64,000 bases of DNA from Sciurus carolinensis (taxonomy: Eukaryota > Chordata > Mammalia > Rodentia > Sciuridae). Below are positions 34,021 through 45,238 of this stretch, one piece after another. The stretch lies in assembly GCF_902686445.1 (NCBI RefSeq), contig NC_062232.1, positions 13,065,105-13,129,104 on the forward strand. The letters are read 5' to 3'. The position numbers and the translations under genes were made by a program. Numbering within the stretch: the first letter of the stretch is position 1; each line of letters opens with the position of its first letter. The notes beneath the pieces were generated by a model. The model made no database searches. It was not told where the DNA came from and saw nothing but the letters and a program-made list of their open reading frames with translations.

Positions 34021-35599
34021 TATTAAGGAAAGGCAGTGGGTGCCTGCTGGAAGTGCTTTTATTTTTCTCATTCTCTTGTCAGCAGTTGTGTTTCTCTTGA
34101 CTTTTATGTGTGTTTCATGGAGCAAAATGCTGGCATGGTGGAGAGGATGAGACACTGATCAGTATAGAACAAAGACAGTGCCGCCTCATTTTTTATACCT
34201 TGGTACTAATTTGGCTTATCAGTTGGCAGGGCTTCTGAAGCTCTTAACTTCTAGCGTTTTAATCAAGTTCTGGTAGTTGTCCAAGGTGAACTTAATCTAC
34301 TTTGGGGTGGAGGGAGGAAGCTGGGTTAGGAGCGGTCAAACCAGATGGTCTTAAGTTGGAAGCCTGAAAGAGAAAGATTTCTCACAATGGAGGACATTTT
34401 TGAATTATGGAAAGTGAGAAAGTTGAAGGCAGAGAAAGGTGAGAGGCAAGTGCTCTGCACTCCACTACCCATTTTTCCAAAGAGGAAAACAATTTCTACT
34501 GACCCAAGTAGTAGCTTGCATCTTGACAGTGATATGCCTTCTGATTGTGAGATGAATTTTTGCTTCCCAGCCCAGACTTAGAAGAGGGATTCTGTGTGTG
34601 TCCCCACAACATGAGGATGAATTTATTTGTCATGTTGCTTGTATCTTGTCAATTCATCCTGTGCTACCCTAAGGTTTGAGTATCAGGATAGAGCTTGCAG
34701 TAAAGGAGCTAGATGCAGAGCTGTGTTGAGAACAATGTCTACCACTCTTGCCCTGGTGGCTTCCTTAGATAATCTTGCAATCTTCTTAGGTTCTTTTCTA
34801 GGCATGCCATTGTTTGTAATAATGCCTTTGAGTTCAAAGGGAGAATAATAATAGTACCATGTTCACTCAATTGTTGGTCTGCTTGTAATATGAAAAATCT
34901 AATTCTTTTATATTTCTCTGGTCATCAACTTTGAAATCTCCTTGCTTTAGAGAATGATTGTACCCCTGAAATGCTGAGGATAAGTCAGTTGGGTAAATCA
35001 GGTTACTTTAAGGATCCTAGGGAAGTTTTCCATTTCAACGATGCTTGAAGTGAATCCTTATTTAAGTATCTTGTGTTTTCTATAACTTATAGGAACTTAC
35101 ATCTGTTGCCTTAATCAAGTATGTGGTGTCCAGGGAGAGGTTAAATACCAATAGGTGATGTGGCAGGAACTCCCTCCAAGTGATCCTTTGGAAAGAGCTG
35201 TGTTTATGTCATTTTGGTGGAGCTGGGTCAGGAAACCAGGGAGAAAGCTGAGAGAATAGCATTAGTAGGTCTTTCTCTTCAAATTGGGTCAGCTTATGAT
35301 CTGTCTGGTATTCATTCTTCTCCATTTCTGAAACTGAGTCCCCTGGATTCCCTTCTCTTCAAAGGCCTCTTTGGCAACCTTCTGAGGAATGCCAGAGTTC
35401 ATTCTGATGGATGTCCAGTGAGTGTAGCTCAACTGTGATGGAGCTCAACCTGTCAGATTCACAGAAAAATGTCCATTACATATTCCAGTTGTTCCTTAAA
35501 CATACTCCCTAAGAGCTAGTTCCATTTGTTAGCTGTCAGAATGATGTAGAGAAATTGCTCCAGACCCTCGGATATCATCATCCACCTTTGTTTATACAC
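34021..35599. other. Unassigned non-coding DNA
   Basis: About 1.6 kb without a named repeat, one of the longer repeat-free stretches. Open frames of 62-78 codons are present on both strands; none shows a domain. Confidence 0.5.
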
Positions 35600-35756
35600 C
35601 AGTTTTTTCCTCCATTAACAAATCAATGTTTGGCAAAAAGAAAGTATAATCAACCATCCCTGCTGAGTTGCTACCCCCAGTTTTGTAGCTCTTTTCAGCC
35701 AAAAAAGAAAAAAATGAAGAGGAATTTGGATCCCATTGCAGCTGAGAAAGGAATGC
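35600..35756 (+). repeat. Unidentified dispersed repeat, copy B
   Basis: Similar to 27751-27915 over its whole length. In both copies the 3' part reads, in the same plus-strand frame, as KRN..PIAA.KGML, which hints at a former coding segment; the copies differ by small indels and copy A has stops upstream. Confidence 0.7.
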
Positions 35757-35875
35757 TTGGTTGCCCAAAGGATTGAGATAGGGAATAGATTCCACTTCTC
35801 AATGCTCCTGCCTGGGATCAGTTACCCCAAGATATAGACCTGATGAACCATAGACCAAGTAACATCTCCAAGTGT

Positions 35876-36308
35876 TTTAGTCATTTTTTCCACTGCTGGG
35901 GCCAAAAGACCTGACTAGAACAATTGTAGAGAAGAAAAAGTTTATTTGAGGGCTTACAGTTTCAGAGGTCTCAGTCCATAGACAGCAGGCTCCATTCCTC
36001 AGGGCATGAAGTGAGGCAGAACATCATGGTGGAGAGTATGACAGAGGGATGCAGCTCACATGATGATCAGAAAGCGGAGAGAAATTCCACTTGCCAGATA
36101 TAAAATACATACTCCAAAGGCATACTCCAAATGACCCACCTCCTCCAGCCATACCCTACCCACCTTCAATTACCACTCAGTTAATCCCATCAGGGGATTC
36201 ATTAACTGATTGGGTTAAGTCTCTCATAACCCAATAATTTCTCCTCTAAACTTTCTTGCATTGTCTCACACATGAGCTTTTGGGGGACACCTCACATCCA
36301 AACCATAG
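35876..36308 (-). mobile_element. MaLR LTR (MST/MLT1-like), near complete
   Basis: Antisense LTR: 'tgttttagtcatttttt', 'cttacagtttcagaggtctc', 'aggcagaacatcatggtgga', 'tttctcctctaaactttctt', 'catgagcttttgggggacac', ending 'aaccata'. About 430 bases, solo, with no internal retroviral sequence. Confidence 0.87.
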
Positions 36309-36857
36309 AACCAAACTTTGATTCTCACTGGGTCCCATGGACATGGAAACTGGAGACTTTAGGATTCAGTGAATGAAAGTGTGTGCCACTAGAATTTTCC
36401 TCACAAACTTAGATAGTTTTTCTTTGTGAAGTAGAAAATCATATCATCCTTCAACTCAAGTGATTTATTTAGACTTCTCAAAAATTCCAGTGGTATGCTG
36501 GACCAACTTGTACCAGTTCATGAGAGCTGATAGTATATCTCTCTCTCCAACTACTGTTCCATGACATCAAGTTGGTCACTTGAAATCTACCATGATGAAA
36601 GATTTTATACCACAAAAATTGACAGATGCTGCAAACCTCCTGAGCTGGTTGATAAACATCTGTCAGCACACACAGGACATTATCCTCATTAATGTTCCCT
36701 CAGACTCACTTATGGAGGCTGTTTAGCTTAAAGGGAAGAGACCCTATGGTTTTGTTATGTGTACCTGTTGTGCATAGGCAGACTCCTCCTGTTCTCTCAT
36801 CTCCTGGACTCAGTTTGAAAGAGAAGTGGACTGTGTGGCAGAAGATTGCCAGGGTGT
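36309..36857. other. Unassigned non-coding DNA
   Basis: No named repeat; the 63-codon minus frame at 36478-36669 has no domain. Confidence 0.5.
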
Positions 36858-37000
36858 TATTCTTCTTTTCACTGCTAAGCTGTATGACAAGTTATTTTAC
36901 CTCTCTAACCTTCAGCTTCCTCTTCACTATAATAAAAGTAATTTGAATCATTAGGTAATTGCTAAGTTTCCTTTTTGCTCTGACACTTCTGCAATTTGAT
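36858..37000 (+). mobile_element. MIR SINE
   Basis: 'gctgtatgacaagttatttt', 'acctctctaaccttcagctt' and 'ctcttcactataataaaagt' follow the MIR core. Confidence 0.72.
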
Positions 37001-37586
37001 GAGTACTTGGCTGCAGGGAAATGCCGTGTGTTTCAAAAACTTGGGATCCTTCAAAGTGCACATGCACATCATTTACAGTGACCATCTCAGTTCCCTTATT
37101 TTCTTTCTGAATCTTGGGCTCCCAGTAATTCTGTCTCTCTTTGGACTTTTAGCTCTAGGATGAATGAGTGGGGCACCTTCAAGTGACAAGCATAAGTAAT
37201 TAGTTTCTTTCATCTGGAGGTATCAACACACTTAAAAGGCAGCAGCCAGTACTCATCAAGTTTGCTTTCCAAGGATGACTGCATGCATGTGCATGTTTTA
37301 CAAGGCATCTATCACAGTGATGGACTGAAGATCTAGAGTTATTAACTTATCTTTTGATCAGAAAAGAGACTACTACTTGGTCTTAAAGAAGTTCCAGCTT
37401 TGAGATTTAGCTGCTGTATATAACCCTAGATTATTTGGCATGCTTGGCTTAGCTTACCTGCTGACAGAGCTTTGTATATTTTCCATTTTTCTTAAGTGGA
37501 AATTAACTCAAATAAGTTCTTACTAGTTCAGAAGATTTGTGGATATGTGTTTAAATAAACTTTTCTCTTTAAAATTCTTTAGAAGA
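37001..37586. other. Unassigned non-coding DNA
   Basis: Nothing recognised. Confidence 0.5.
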
Positions 37587-37787
37587 CCCTGGGCATGATG
37601 GTACATGTCTATAATCCCAGCCACTCGGGAGACTGAGGCAGGAAGACCACAAGTTTGAGGCTGCACTCATCAACTTAGCAAGACTCTGTTTCAAAATTAA
37701 AATAAATAAATAAATAAAAAGGGTTGGGGATGTAGCTCAATGGTAAAATGCACCTGGGTTCAATTCCCAGTATCATGAAAAAAAAAA
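37587..37787 (+). mobile_element. B1-ID dimeric SINE
   Basis: B1 half 'gggcatgatggtacatgtct' and 'gggagactgaggcaggaaga', an (AAAT) linker, ID half 'gatgtagctcaatggtaaaa' with B box 'gggttcaattccc', then an A-tail. Confidence 0.94.
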
Positions 37788-38484
37788 TTTAAAGAGGAAT
37801 GGTGTGTATTTGTATTGGGGATTGAAGGTAGACTTAGTGGAATGTAGAAGGGGCAAAAAAATTCACATTCATGGGATGGATGGAAGAAAAAGTGGTGCTG
37901 ATAGGGAATGGAACTGACCACAAAATTGAGCAGATATGTAATTTTGCTTAGGGTCTTGCCAAGATACATAGTGTCATATTTCAGCAGCTGCAGATGATAC
38001 ATGTCCATAGATCCTCACTGCCCAAATGTGCACATCGACATGTGCCAATGCATGCCAACTGTTATTATAATTTTGTTTTTTCAAGTCAAGAACCTGAGTG
38101 CTTTGATTGGTTACACACCCCTACCAGCCAACTACATTAAATGAGTACAGCTGAAGATTTGAGCCATTGAATTTGCCACGAAGAGCACAATCTATGTGAA
38201 GGACTGGAAAAGAAGCAAATTCCTCTGGGATTCAGATTCAGAACAAAAGTACCGTTCTGCCCTACAAAGACAATAAAACAGTATGCAAACCTCTTTGTTC
38301 TGATCTGTCAGCAGAGGCCCAAATCAGAGGTTCATCAACTTTTCTTGTTGAATACTTCATAAAATATTTTTTAATTAGGCACCCCCTGGTACCTTTTACA
38401 TTTTACATTTGATATCTGAAATTTTCACATCATAAGTTTAATTCATTGCAAAAGTATATTTTCCAGCACATTGTATGTCTCACT
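37788..38484. other. Unassigned non-coding DNA
   Basis: No named repeat or credible exon. Confidence 0.5.
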
Positions 38485-38635
38485 AACCAAAGTATGATAC
38501 ATGAACCAACAACATCAGCATCCTCTGGGAGCTTATTAGAAATGCAGACTCTAGAATCCCTTCCTATCCCCACTAAATCAGAATCAGTATTTTAATAAGG
38601 TCCCCTGGTGATTTATGAACACTGAGAAGCACTGA
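38485..38635 (-). mobile_element. MER5-type hAT transposon
   Basis: 'aacaacatcagcatcctctg', 'gagcttattagaaatgcaga', 'ctaaatcagaatcagtattt' and 'aataaggtcccctggtgatt' are the antisense of MER5A/B. Confidence 0.87.
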
Positions 38636-39459
38636 TATATATGTATATAATGTGCTTTGAGTGTATCTTCACTAAATCCTTTCAATTCATGAAAAAATTA
38701 TTAGGTCAGGTTATATGACCTGACTGAAGAAGCCATTTTTTAATTGTCAAACCATCAGGTAAACCAGACTTATTTTTAGTCAGTATAAAGAACTGACTTT
38801 GTTGATTTGAGTGAATATGTTAATATATGTGCCTGGGTAATCTTCTCCCTTCTGAATTCTGATTCTAGGATGGATAGGTAGCTGGCTAGTCCGATCTATG
38901 TATAAAACACAAAACTGTGCTATGAATTTGTTACCTGAATAAAATACAACATGCTCTTTCTTATTGAAGTGTTCTTTGATATATTTTCTTGAGGAGCTCT
39001 CTGAAAACTGATGTTGTTTCAAATGATTGCTTTCTTTGGGATCCATATTTTTACTTATTGGGATAAAGGACCTTGGTAAGAATGATAAGTGGATGATATC
39101 CATTTTTTTACTAAACACGTAGGGGTGTGTGTGAAAAGGGAGTGGAGAGAAGCAGATCCCACAGCCTGCAGGTCAGCTTTGGGAGGCAAATATGAAGCTG
39201 AAGACCTGGAAAGTTAATCATTTAAAGCTATCCATGTCCACACATATTGCTAGAAAGTCTTTGGGAACCCCAGTGATAGATGAGTCCAATTTAAGAATGT
39301 GGAGTTGGAGAGTTAATATCATTTTGGAAATTTCTGGATTCAAGTCTTTCTGTCCTCCCACCCTTTGAATTCATGTGTATGTATTTAAACAAAAGATATT
39401 AAGCCCCAGTTAACCACAAAGCTTCAGCCTATGCCCTCATCTACTCTTGAATTCCAACT
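38636..39459. other. Unassigned non-coding DNA
   Basis: Nothing named; the 112-codon minus-strand frame at 38780-39118 has no domain. Confidence 0.5.
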
Positions 39460-39565
39460 TCAATTGAATTTGTGAAATATTTATTTAATGCCTACTGTGC
39501 ATCAGGCATTGTAACAGATATAGGAGATAAAGAGGTGACCATTGTAGACACAGGAGAATAGCTAC
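39460..39565 (-). mobile_element. L2-type fragment
   Basis: 'gaaatatttatttaatgcct', 'actgtgcatcaggcattgta' and 'agatataggagataaagagg' follow the antisense L2-associated 3' block. Confidence 0.65.
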
Positions 39566-39749
39566 CATTACTAACCGAGATGCACACAGTTGTAGAATTC
39601 TACAGAGATTTCATAGGATTCTGAAAGAAGGAATGGCAAGAACTCCCAATATTATCTTAGGAGATCAACCTTGTCATTTGGGAGGAAGTTTCTAAAGAAA
39701 GGATAATGAAGTCTGTTAAAGAAAAGTAGCATCTACTTGTATGTATTGA

Positions 39750-39774
39750 TGTGTGTGTGTGTGTGTGTGTGTGT
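39750..39774. repeat. (TG)n microsatellite
   Basis: About 12 TG units. Confidence 0.97.
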
Positions 39775-40540
39775 ACCTTATAGATCAAACCATTGCAGAC
39801 CTGCAGTGTTATCCAAGTGCTTTAATGTTTAATTCCCTTTGATTTGGTCCACAGCAATATCAAATGTTTCTGCAGGCAATTTCAAGGCATCTGAGCACCC
39901 TTGCTGAGAATTGGAATCCAGTAAGACCTTCAGAAAACTAGAGCAGGGGAACTTATTGTTTTTTAGACCAGTCTTATAATTTCATTCTGATTTGTTTTTG
40001 TCTGAAATGCACAAACACAAGGTCTTTTATTTCCCATTAATCCTGTTTCCTGACAAATGTAAGGTTTAAGAGGAGAGAAATAAGCAAATGCTTGATGGTG
40101 GAGAGAAGCAGAGCCATTAGAATCTGCAGACATCCCTGCACTGGGGGACAAACCTGGAATTCTTGCATTAGAAAAGAATGATGCAGAGAGATTCTCTTGT
40201 CCTTCTAGAGCTGTGGTCCATGGTAACATCATTGATTCTGATCCTGAGGTCAGGTTTATTGCTCAGTTGTTTTTTAGTTAAATAATTTGTATGATGGCCC
40301 TTATATTTTTGTAGTTGATATAGGGTCATTTTGAGTGTTTGTGGGGACTCTTGGATTCAATCCATTCCCTCCATACCTGTTACTGCAGCCTGACCTGCAG
40401 CACTTGTTTCCTCTCCCATCATCCTCCTTCTTTGCTTATCTTGGCTGAAGGCTAGAGAACTCGTAAAAGAGGCTCAGGGATATAAAAGAAGGTGGAGGTT
40501 TGGCCATCTTTGAATACCCAGTGATCTTTGTTCTAACTAC
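39775..40540. other. Unassigned non-coding DNA
   Basis: No named repeat or credible exon. Confidence 0.5.
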
Positions 40541-40640
40541 CACATATATCTCTTCTCTCTTCCCTCTTGTCCTCCTTTTCTTCCTCCTCCTCCTCTTCTT
40601 TTTTCTTCTTCTTCTTCTTCTTTTTTTCTTTTTCTTTCTA
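40541..40640. repeat. Polypyrimidine (CTT/CTC) tract
   Basis: About 90 bases nearly pure C/T with TCC and TTC triplet runs on the plus strand. Confidence 0.92.
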
Positions 40641-40867
40641 ATTTAGTAATTTAAAATCTTGATATTGTTTCAAACTTCCAGTAAAGTTACAAGAAAAATA
40701 CAAAAAGTCTTTCCATGACATTGACATTTCTGGAGATTACAAGGCCATTCTCCTTATTTTGAAATTACCTGATGTGTTCCTGTTATTAGATTTAGATTAT
40801 ACACGTTGCCTTTTCCTCCCCCTCTTCATCTTGTTTATTGTGTGCAAAACATTTATTACATAAAGAA

Positions 40868-41412
40868 CTTATTTTTAAAACATTTCAAAATAACAGCTTG
40901 ATTAAGATACAGATCACCCATTTAAGGCATATAGTTCAGCAGTTTTTAGTGTATTCAGAGTTGTGTAGCCATCAGTGTGATTGATTTTAGAAAATTTTTC
41001 ACACTCAAAAGAAACCTCACATCCATTAGCAATCACTCCCCATTCCCTCCTCTCCCTGAAGTCCCTGGCAACTACTGATCTACTTTTTGTCTCTGTAGAT
41101 TTGACTATTCTAGACATTTTATATAAATGGAATCACAAAATATGTGACCTTTTTGGTCTGGCTCATTTCTCTTAGCATATTTTCATGGTTCATCCATATT
41201 TTAGCATGTATCAGTACTTTACCCCTTTTTATGGTTGAATAATATTCCACTATATGGATAGACCACATTTATCCATTTATCCATTTATGCCCTGATAGAC
41301 ATTTGGGCTCTTTTCATTTTTTGGCTATTATGAATAATGCTGCTATGAACATTTGTATACAAGTTGTGTGAATCTGTTTTTATTCCTTTTCTTTTCTTTT
41401 CTTTTCTTTTTT
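40868..41412 (-). mobile_element. L1 LINE 3' end, part 1
   Basis: Antisense L1 in good order: 'gattaagatacagatcaccc', 'acttgtcactatagattt'-type text, 'tatataaatggaatcacaaa', 'gaataatattccactatatg', 'ggctattatgaataatgctg'. Broken at 41413 by a SINE. Confidence 0.92.
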
Positions 41413-41608
41413 TGGTACCAGAGATTGAACTCAGGGCACTTGATCACTCAACCACATCCCCAGCCCTATTTTGTATTTTATTTAGAGACAGAGTCTCACT
41501 AAGTTGCTTAGTACCTCACTTTTGCTGAGGCTGACTGTGAACTCACGATCCTCCTGTCTCAGCTTCCTGAGCTGCTGGGATTACAGGTGTGTACCACTGT
41601 GCCTGGCT
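41413..41608 (-). mobile_element. B1-ID dimeric SINE, inserted in L1
   Basis: T-rich start, antisense ID half 'agagattgaactcaggg' to 'ccacatccccagccc', then B1 half 'gagacagagtctcactaagt' and 'gctgctgggattacaggtgt'. The L1 resumes directly afterwards. Confidence 0.94.
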
Positions 41609-41690
41609 ATTATCATTTCTTTTTGGTATATACCCTAAGAATGGGATTGCTGGAGCATATGGTAATTCCACATTTGACCTTTGGAGTAAT
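41609..41690 (-). mobile_element. L1 LINE 3' end, part 2
   Basis: 'ttggtatataccctaagaat' and 'gggattgctggagcatatgg' continue the L1 after the SINE. Confidence 0.9.
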
Positions 41691-42264
41691 AGATTATGCA
41701 TTTTTTACTTGTTATTTTTCTGTGAGCCCTGAAGGTAGGAAAGGCATGAGGCAGAAAGTCTTATAGGGGTTGATATCAGTGGATCTCAGCAGTGCTTAGC
41801 CTTGCAGTATTATTTTAATGAATATAACAAATTTGTCTTCTTCAGTCCTTTGTGGCCTAATTTCTGAGAGACCAGTGGTTCTCCTGGGTCTGACCCTAGC
41901 CAGAATTAGGATTTCTTTTATCTTTACCCCCTCTCTCAAGGGATGCCTGTGAAACATGACCCCCTAGAGTGCCTCACTGTATCTGTGGGGAACAGAAACC
42001 AGCTGTTCAGCTTGGTTAGCTGCTGTCTCATCTGGAACTGCCTCTCATAGTTCTTTTCCCCAAACAATGGCCCAAGTTATAGCCTTGTGGTTGTCAGCCC
42101 CCTTTAATTGGGTCCTTCCCTTTAGAGTCTGTTATTTGCCTGTGTCTGGCTATGATTGGAGAGCCACGCTTTTTCCTAAATTCAACAGTTTAGTAAGATG
42201 TTTGATAGAATCCAATGATTCATCTGTCCCATGAATAATGGGAGGAGTGTGTATGCATGCACTC
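41691..42264. other. Unassigned non-coding DNA
   Basis: Nothing recognised. Confidence 0.5.
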
Positions 42265-42268
42265 ATGT

Positions 42269-42312
<44 letters not shown>
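42265..42312. repeat. (TG)n microsatellite
   Basis: About 22 TG units with one TA interruption near the start. Confidence 0.98.
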
Positions 42313-42314
<2 letters not shown>

Positions 42315-42739
42315 TGGTGGGGAGGGGTCATGATGCCTTGATGGAAAATTACCTTTAATTAGAATCCTCAATTGAATATTAGATTAGACTCAGAAAACCT
42401 TTACTTTCCATACAGAATCCCTTACCAGGATCTTTAACTACAAAATGACCAAAGGGTCTTACAGGGCAATTGCACTGATAAGTGGTTCCCTGGTATGAAT
42501 TTCTGTGACACAAGTAGTGCCATATTAGACCCTCATCACTTGTGTCCTAGGGCACATAGAACAATTTTCTCCTGTTTTGTTGAATCAATGTGAACTTAGG
42601 ATAGACTATCTCCCTTGATTCACACCACTGGCAACTCAAAAATTTTCATTTTTGTATTTTTATCTTGTGTGCAACAGTGGTTCATATTCTGGCAAAGACT
42701 GGGTTTGAAATTCCTTTCCCTGGAATTCAAGATCATTCA
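42313..42739. other. Unassigned non-coding DNA
   Basis: Nothing recognised. Confidence 0.5.
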
Positions 42740-42975
42740 TGAGTTAGTGTATAGTGACTAAGGGTGAGGTCCATGGAGCTAGATTACCCATCCTGGCTCC
42801 ATGTAACCCTAGACAAGTAACTTAAACTTTTTGAGCCCAGATTTCTTCTCTGTAAGATGAGAATAAGAATAGTACCTACCTCATGTGGCTGTTGGGAAGG
42901 CTAAATAGTTTGACATACATAATACACTACAAAGGTGCTTAGTAGGTGCTTAACTATATTTGCTATTGTTGTTAT
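42740..42975 (+). mobile_element. MIR SINE, near full length
   Basis: 'gtatagtgactaagggtgag', 'catggagctagattacccat', 'gtaagatgagaataagaata', 'gtacctacctcatgtggctg' and the terminal 'gctattgttgttatt'. The best preserved MIR in the window. Confidence 0.92.
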
Positions 42976-43138
42976 TTTATCCTATGTTCCATCCACTCAT
43001 GGCTACTGGCCCAGCTCAGATACTACTTCTCTGTGAAGTTATGCCTGAGTGTCTCTTCCTTACTACTGAGTGCACAATACTAAGCATAGTATCTGGCATA
43101 TAATAGATGCTTAATAAATATTCATTGAATTATGAATG
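42976..43138 (+). mobile_element. L2 LINE 3' end
   Basis: 'gaagttatgcctgagtgtct', 'gcatagtatctggcatataa' and 'tgcttaataaatattcattg' form the L2 terminus. Confidence 0.85.
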
Positions 43139-43149
43139 TATTTTCTCAT

Positions 43150-43370
43150 TTAGGAGCAATCCACTGTTCCTCTCAGCTTTTATATCACTTTGTCTCTATT
43201 TTATGGAGTTTCTTACATTTAACCTTTATTGGAGCTAATTGTGCTTTAAACATAAATCTGTTATCCTGATGGTCAGTCCTTGGAGAGTAGCACCTGGGTC
43301 AAATTGTTTTGCATTTTCTGTGAGGCCTTGCTTGGAGAGCAATACATATTTGGTAAATAATTAATCTCTT
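43150..43370 (+). mobile_element. L2 LINE 3' fragment, second
   Basis: 'ccttggagagtagcacctgg' and a decayed 'atacatatttggtaaataat' repeat the L2 terminal layout behind the first one. Confidence 0.6.
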
Positions 43371-44229
43371 TTAGAATCTATGGTATTAAACCATCAAATC
43401 ACTGTTTTTTTTTAACTGAATGCAAACACAGAGACACATTCATGCAAAAAAGACAATATCCCTCCAACAATTTAATGTCATGTTGCTTTCTTTACTTTTT
43501 TTTCCCAAAGGACATGATAAAGGTAAAAGTTGAAGAGGTTGGTGACAGTGAGAGCCAGAGCTTCATAATAAATAAAGATGTGAGTTCAGTTCAAAGAATA
43601 GGTTTGTGTTAAAGTTTTATTGGAGTTTGACAATTTCAAAAAATATATGGGTTTTATTCTGCTTTGAACTACTTCAAATGTAGTTTTTGCTTTTTTAAAA
43701 AATAACACACAAAACCCCTTTGGTTTTGCCTGAACAGTAATGGATCATTTGAATAGGGTTCTGAACTTGCAAGCTATTCACTGTTAATTGTGCTTCTTTG
43801 GTTCATGGTTGGGAATGTCGTGACTGTCTAGTGGGGAACTAAATCCTACATCTTGGCAGTCATGTAGAGAACAAGTCACTTGTGTAGTGGTCCAACATAT
43901 AAGAGCAAGGTTAGTCCATATGTGGGTCAGGCTACTTCCTGGATACCCAATGTAAAGGTGATAAGTCAGAGGGAAACGGATGCCAATGAGTTCCTGAAGA
44001 GATCTCCCCACCTTTCTAAGTAACACTTATCTGAGCTGGGAAGTAGAGAAGTGAGTATATTAAACCATTTACATATACTTTGGGGAAGAAACCATGTGGC
44101 TCAGAACAGAACTATGGAGTCAGGGTGATTTCTTTCTCACCTTTAAATTTATGGATTACATGTATGCTGAAGTTTTGGTAAATTGGTTCAATTATTTTTT
44201 TTAAAAAAAACTACATTTCCATGGTAAAT
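43371..44229. other. Unassigned non-coding DNA
   Basis: No named repeat; the 80-codon minus frame at 43784-44026 has no domain. Confidence 0.5.
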
Positions 44230-44650
44230 TCACTGCTGTAATATCCCCAAATCTTAGTGGCTTGAGTCCATAAATTTTATTTCTCACTTGTACCACAGTC
44301 CAATGTGAGTTGGTAGTAGTGGAGAAGGGTGCTATGCTATGTATGAGCATTCAAGGACTTAGGCTCCATTCATTTGTCCATTTTGTGACTCCACCCTCCC
44401 TCAGAGCCTTAGAGTCCTCCATTACATCTCTGAATCCAGCCAGCAGTCCAAGAATGAGAGCAAGTTGAGTACAGGGGAATGTGAATCCAATTTTCATGGG
44501 ACAGGCTTGGGAATGACATTGATCACTTCCAATTACATTTCACTGTCCAATCTCAGTTCATAGCTACACCTAACCATAGGGAAGCTGTGGAATGTGGTTT
44601 GATGAAAAACTAGTTGATCTCTGCCACAAAGAGCCAAACTGGAAAACTTC
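44230..44650 (-). mobile_element. Old LTR-like repeat, recurrent family (copy 5)
   Basis: 'cactgctgtaatatccccaa', 'ttagtggcttgagtcc', 'catagctacacctaaccata', 'gggaagctgtggaatgtggt' and 'actagttgatctctgccaca' follow the block order of copies 2-4. Confidence 0.75.
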
Positions 44651-44734
44651 TCAGTTGCCATAATGGAGGAACAGGATATTTTACTGTGGTTTCCCAGTGT
44701 TGGGGAAGGACCCAACACTGAATATGCCAAGGGC

Positions 44735-45065
44735 AATCATTCACTCAAGGTGTTTTTTATTAAGCATCTACCCTAAGTCAGGTTACACAAGCAGTACTAG
44801 AAACAGCTCCTGCCCTTTTGGAACTAGCATCTGTCAGAAGACAAGGAATTAAATTAACAACTTGTATACACTATGAGGACTTTGTGGAGGCAAGTAGAGG
44901 TGCTATGGGGCTTGTAACAAGAAACCTAGCCCAGTCTAGGGCATTCAGAGAAGCTTCTAGAAAGAAGTGATATTTATTCTGAGACCCAAAAGGAGATTTA
45001 AGAAGAGTTGGCCATTGAAGAAAGGCAGAGCAGTGGGAAAGTATGTGCCAGGCAGGACTAGCTCA
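44735..45065 (-). mobile_element. L2-type fragment
   Basis: 'ttattaagcatctaccctaa', 'gctcctgcccttttggaact', 'agaaagaagtgatatttatt', 'ctgagacccaaaaggagatt' and 'gtatgtgccaggcagga' match the antisense L2-associated region. Confidence 0.78.
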
Positions 45066-45238
45066 GTGGCATTTGGCATTGACTGTACTTTGGAGCAACC
45101 TGGGGAAAATTTGGCCAGTTAACTTAGAATCTTAGATGGGGTAGAAGCAACCAAGTAGACCCAGACGTAAGTTTTGTCCTGTTTTTAAAAGACACTTCCC
45201 AAGTGATTTTGATGTGTAGCCAGGGTCAAGAGTCATTA
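45066..45238 (-). mobile_element. MER5-like hAT transposon
   Basis: 'ctttggagcaacctggggaa' at one end and 'gattttgatgtgtagccagg' with 'gtcaagagtcatta' at the other give the MER5-like layout. Confidence 0.65.

Noticed and set aside
35876..36308. Complete endogenous retrovirus
   Set aside because: Only a solo LTR; no second LTR, primer-binding site or gag/pol sequence nearby.
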